Shown: positions 4,848 to 7,675 of the stretch, in pieces
How the letters are laid out: every line of letters begins with the position of its first letter
How positions within the stretch are numbered: the stretch's first letter is position 1
Source: Candidatus Nitrosopumilus sp.
Lineage (GTDB): Archaea > Thermoproteota > Nitrososphaeria > Nitrososphaerales > Nitrosopumilaceae
Direction: 5' to 3'
DNA length: 7,675 nt
NCBI GenBank assembly: GCA_016784625.1
Contig: JADHUF010000050.1
Location: 1 to 7,675 of the forward strand
Notes under the pieces: model-generated
The model's database searches: none
Told to the model about the DNA's origin: nothing
What the model saw: the letters and a program-made list of their open reading frames with translations, nothing else
Position numbers and translations under genes: made by a program

Positions 4848-7675
4848 TTAAGGCCTTCCAATTTGTCCAGCTGCCCATCCTTTTGGAATATTGTGTAATA
4901 TGAAGAGTTCATCGATGTCATTTTTTGGGATACTAGAGTTTTCAACTAGATAATCATAAAAATCCTTGAAATATTTGATATGTCGTTTATCTTCTGAATC
5001 GTGAGTCGGATAATGTCTTTGATGATAATCAAAACCTTTAATCAAATTCCAAACTTGACCTATGCTCAATGAAATATTTTCACCATCATTTTCATTATCA
5101 TACATATCCCAAAGTAAGGTTGCTATAGAATATTCTTCATCTAGCCAGATTAACTTTCCATCACGATAATACTGAATCTCGTCAGAATTAGGTGCGTAAA
5201 TGTTCGATTCAAGATCAATATGGTGGTATTCACCTGATCCAGAGAGATTTTCACGATGTTTTATTGCTGCAGGTAGAAAACTTCCAACCCCTTCAACCCA
5301 GCTATCTGCTGTAGATTCATTATTAAAACCACAATGGTTACATCCATTTTCACCCTTTGGGGATGTATCATACCCCGTCATTTTGTAATATGTGTAATCT
5401 TGAACATAGTGTGTGTATTCCATACCAAAAGCATCAAATCCCGTAGTTTTGTAAATGTTAATTCTTGGTTGATACTTACTAGATACTTTTCCTGTTTCAG
5501 AATCCCAATCCGTAGACCAATACCAGAAACCATCGTCCTTGAACAAAAAGATATTGATTATTGGAGGCCTTTCACCTAAATTTTTACTATAAAATTCAAC
5601 AATTTTTGTTTGGGTGTCGAATCCTTTAGTGATTATATGTGAATTCGTTTTATCATATGGCAAGAATTTGTCAAGATTTATACTAAAATTATTTATTGAT
5701 TTAGTTTTATCTATTTGAAGCACTTTAGAATATGAAGTAATAATTTTTCCTTCTGCACTCGGATTTTCATATTTATCAGGATTGTATTTATTACCATCAA
5801 TAAAACTAAACGATTTTCCATCAGTCATTTCAAACCAGAGTTTATACTCAACATTAGGATCAAATTTTATATTATTAAATTCAAAATTTCCTTTTGAATT
5901 TGTATAGTCAGTTTGGTAATTTTCTCCAACTTTTAAAATGGTTTTTAACCCAGATAAATCATTATGAGAGAAAAATCCTCCATAGTGTACATTACCGCTA
6001 ATACTTGTTGTTTCCGGGATTATTGTTGTTACATTAATTTGTGTAGAATCGGATATGCTAAAATTTGAAGATAAAGATGTGACAACATATTTTCCATCAG
6101 ACAATGTATTTGATAAAAATAATATAATTGAATATGAGCCATCATTATTTACAGAAACAACTTTAGAAGATACAACTTGACCTGAATTTGATTTAACATT
6201 TATACTAATTCTGTCTCCGGGAGTACCAGTTCCATAAACCGTCACCGCATCTCCTGGTTCAAACTCAGTAGTTCCAGTAAAAACAGATAATGTTGGTTTT
6301 TCTATTGTAATCTTATATCCATCAGAGATTGCTGTTTCAAAGATTTGATTTCCAGTATAGAATGCAAAAACTGTAATGGCTGATGAGCTTACATATTTGG
6401 CATCCCAATTTACATTGAATCTACCCGAAGAATCAGTATATCCCTGATCAAGAATTATAGAATTTCCATCAATTTCTGTGCCTATTCCAATGGGTTGACT
6501 TGTAATTGAATCCCCATTTGCAGTCAAAAGTTGACCTGTAAATGAAACTGGCTTACCGATAATTACAGAATCTGAAGGTCTATTCAAAGTAATTTTTGTC
6601 TCAAAAGTATCTGGCTCTGATTGAATAAAGGAAACCCAAACAACATTGTGTCGCTTGTCAATTGGAGATTCGGCTGAAATAGAATAATCTCCAAATTGTA
6701 CATTTGTTGATTCACTCCAAGTGAAAAGATTTATGTTAAAAGATCCAGATGAATCCACTTTAATTATTTCTTGAGTGATTGTATTTTTATTAGAACCAAC
6801 TAATTTAATTTCAATCTCTTCTCCAGGTGTTGCAGTTCCATAAACAAATAATTCTTCACCGTCTTCAAAAATTGATTTATCTGTATTTATTGAAATATCT
6901 TGTAGTTCTATTTCTGGTGTAACATAAACACTGTATGTTGCACTTTTTACTTTAGTTATTTCAACATCTCCTTCAAATATAGCATAGAAATCATAAGAAC
7001 CTCTATCTCTTTGTATGGATTTCCATGGTGCAGAAAATTTTCCATTTTGATCAGTAGTTATTGAATCAAAAGTTTCATCTTTACTCAAATTAATATCGTC
7101 TTTAATGTAAATTGTTTTTCCAGATAATGGTAATCCTTCACTAGTTAATTGTCCTGAAAATGTTATCATTGTATCTTCATTCACTCTATTTGGAAGTGGT
7201 GTAAGATACAAATCGGGTTGTAATGTTATGATTACATTACGAATTTCACTAGTGGTTGATGAATATTGTGAATCTCCTTCAAACTCTACATACCAACGAT
7301 ATGTATTGTAAGTGTGACCTACCTTCCAATGAAATTTAAATTCACCATTAGAATTAGTAGTAGATTCTAAAACTATTTCGTTAGTGTTATCACTTACAAG
7401 ATTGATTCTTTTGAATGATATGGAATTTCCTGATTCAGACACTAGTCTGCCTGAAAGTACTACTATATCGTCACGCTCGATATTAGTAGGTAGAGAGTTA
7501 AGACTTAGAATTGACGAGACCAGTTTTGGTTTTGTTGATAAAGTAACTTCTAGTTGACGTGAATTACTAGATGATTTTTTGTATTGTGAGTCTCCTTCAA
7601 ACTCTGCAAAAACAGTATAATTTCCTACATCATTTTCTCTAAAGTTATCTAATTCAACAGTGTACCGTCCACTAG
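4848..7675 (-). CDS. large Ig-like repeat surface protein with degenerate zinc-peptidase domain, 5' end outside window
   Basis: Gene A; 941 residues are visible, and the frame stays open to the right edge, so the N-terminus and any signal peptide are missing. The GTG at 7442 is not the start, since repeat sequence continues 77 codons upstream of it. Numbering from the first full codon (7673-7671), residues 1-548 hold six Ig-like domains, the first partial, of two types in order a-a-a-b-a-b. Residues 555-625 (ISGNVHYGG...) resemble a carboxypeptidase-regulatory-like domain. Residues about 660-915 resemble gluzincin peptidase domains with HEYxH, W.EG, ALWDLYD..NDG and IWN motifs: here M751-E-Y-T-H755, SWVEG (E794), LLWDMYDNENDG and QVWNLI. 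The first zinc-ligand histidine is replaced by methionine, so activity is doubtful. The C-terminus (GWAAGQIGRP) has no anchor. TAA is 3 bases before the next gene. It is probably a surface or secreted adhesion or binding protein. Confidence 0.82.
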   Translation of the reverse strand, partial: SGRYTVELDNFRENDVGNYTVFAEFEGDSQYKKSSSNSRQLEVTLSTKPKLVSSILSLNSLPTNIERDDIVVLSGRLVSESGNSISFKRINLVSDNTNEIVLESTTNSNGEFKFHWKVGHTYNTYRWYVEFEGDSQYSSTTSEIRNVIITLQPDLYLTPLPNRVNEDTMITFSGQLTSEGLPLSGKTIYIKDDINLSKDETFDSITTDQNGKFSAPWKSIQRDRGSYDFYAIFEGDVEITKVKSATYSVYVTPEIELQDISINTDKSIFEDGEELFVYGTATPGEEIEIKLVGSNKNTITQEIIKVDSSGSFNINLFTWSESTNVQFGDYSISAESPIDKRHNVVWVSFIQSEPDTFETKITLNRPSDSVIIGKPVSFTGQLLTANGDSITSQPIGIGTEIDGNSIILDQGYTDSSGRFNVNWDAKYVSSSAITVFAFYTGNQIFETAISDGYKITIEKPTLSVFTGTTEFEPGDAVTVYGTGTPGDRISINVKSNSGQVVSSKVVSVNNDGSYSIILFLSNTLSDGKYVVTSLSSNFSISDSTQINVTTIIPETTSISGNVHYGGFFSHNDLSGLKTILKVGENYQTDYTNSKGNFEFNNIKFDPNVEYKLWFEMTDGKSFSFIDGNKYNPDKYENPSAEGKIITSYSKVLQIDKTKSINNFSINLDKFLPYDKTNSHIITKGFDTQTKIVEFYSKNLGERPPIINIFLFKDDGFWYWSTDWDSETGKVSSKYQPRINIYKTTGFDAFGMEYTHYVQDYTYYKMTGYDTSPKGENGCNHCGFNNESTADSWVEGVGSFLPAAIKHRENLSGSGEYHHIDLESNIYAPNSDEIQYYRDGKLIWLDEEYSIATLLWDMYDNENDGENISLSIGQVWNLIKGFDYHQRHYPTHDSEDKRHIKYFKDFYDYLVENSSIPKNDIDELFILHNIPKGWAAGQIGRP
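4860..4885 (-). repeat. partial WWADGQ-module echo at the end of the Ig-repeat protein
   Basis: These 26 bases match 2491-2516, the core of the second WWADGQ module, at 23 positions and in the same reading frame. The products are KGWAAGQI here and KWWADGQI there. The module is not complete: the WIKNN part is missing upstream, and the protein stops three residues later. Confidence 0.5.
5409..5423 (-). other. altered HExxH site (MEYTH) in the peptidase-like domain
   Basis: The codons read ATG GAA TAC ACA CAC (Met-Glu-Tyr-Thr-His). In related domains this position reads HEYxH. Glutamate and the second histidine are kept, and a candidate third ligand, E in SWVEG, follows 43 residues after the Met. 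Loss of the first ligand should weaken or abolish zinc binding. Confidence 0.65.
6030..7675 (-). repeat. array of Ig-like repeats with higher-order duplication
   Basis: Type-a units (SGQL..., NG.F...W, EGD core) have residue starts near 1 (partial), 50, 155 and 356; type-b units (F..G....YGT.TPG) start near 258 and 461. A 27-base segment at 7264-7290 recurs at 7582-7608 with two mismatches, 318 bases (106 codons) apart, encoding the QY..GDSE-side core EFEGDSQY. A 13-base segment CAGTTCCATAAAC recurs at 6227-6239 and 6833-6845, 606 bases (202 codons) apart, which shows that an a+b pair was duplicated as a unit. Confidence 0.75.

Noticed and set aside
5200..5579. Two overlapping + strand open frames
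   Set aside because: Both are antisense to the peptidase-like domain, overlap each other in different frames and show no protein-like features.
7440..7442. GTG as start of the Ig-repeat protein
   Set aside because: The frame is open to the window edge and the upstream 77 codons encode matching Ig-like repeat sequence, so the gene starts outside the window.

Overview
The window is AT-rich and reads as archaeal, most likely a marine ammonia-oxidising thaumarchaeon (Nitrosopumilus-like Nitrososphaerota). The main reason is a tandem pair of the tryptophan-rich 'WIKNN..WWADGQ' modules that recur in secreted proteins of that group. Supporting signs are a CFI-box C-terminal domain, a DsbA-like protein, overlapping or near-abutting genes, non-ATG starts, and T-run signals after stop codons. 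The lineage call rests on recognising these protein families by eye, not on a marker gene.

Layout. Positions 1-230 (+) carry the C-terminal end of a DsbA/thioredoxin-fold protein. Positions 231-558 are a convergent intergenic gap with no gene, holding T-runs and small palindromes. Positions 559-873 (-) encode a small membrane protein of unknown function with a GTG start. Positions 874-933 hold a T7 run directly after the upstream stop codon and a perfect 13-bp inverted repeat. From 934 to the right edge, four minus-strand genes form one tightly packed unit read right to left: (A) a large Ig-like repeat protein, open at the window edge, with a carboxypeptidase-regulatory-like domain and a degenerate zinc-peptidase domain; (B) a secreted protein with a CFI-box and C-terminal membrane helices; (C) a PsbP-like secreted protein ending in two WWADGQ modules; (D) a matrixin-type metzincin protease with an intact HExxHxxGxxH motif. 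The junctions are a 3-nt gap (A/B), a 4-nt ATGA overlap (B/C) and a 0-nt TAG|TTG join (C/D), so co-transcription and coupled translation are likely.

Working together (inference): B, C and D each start with a visible signal peptide, and A has the domain make-up of a surface protein. The set looks like an envelope or extracellular proteolysis/adhesion cassette: an active protease (D), a large Ig-repeat protein with a probably inactive peptidase fold (A), a membrane-anchored CFI-box protein (B) and a surface-associated module protein (C). Points most worth a second look are the missing first zinc-ligand histidine in A, the same-frame TAG|TTG junction between C and D, a short in-frame echo of the WWADGQ module at the end of A, and the inverted repeat beside the GTG start of the small membrane protein.
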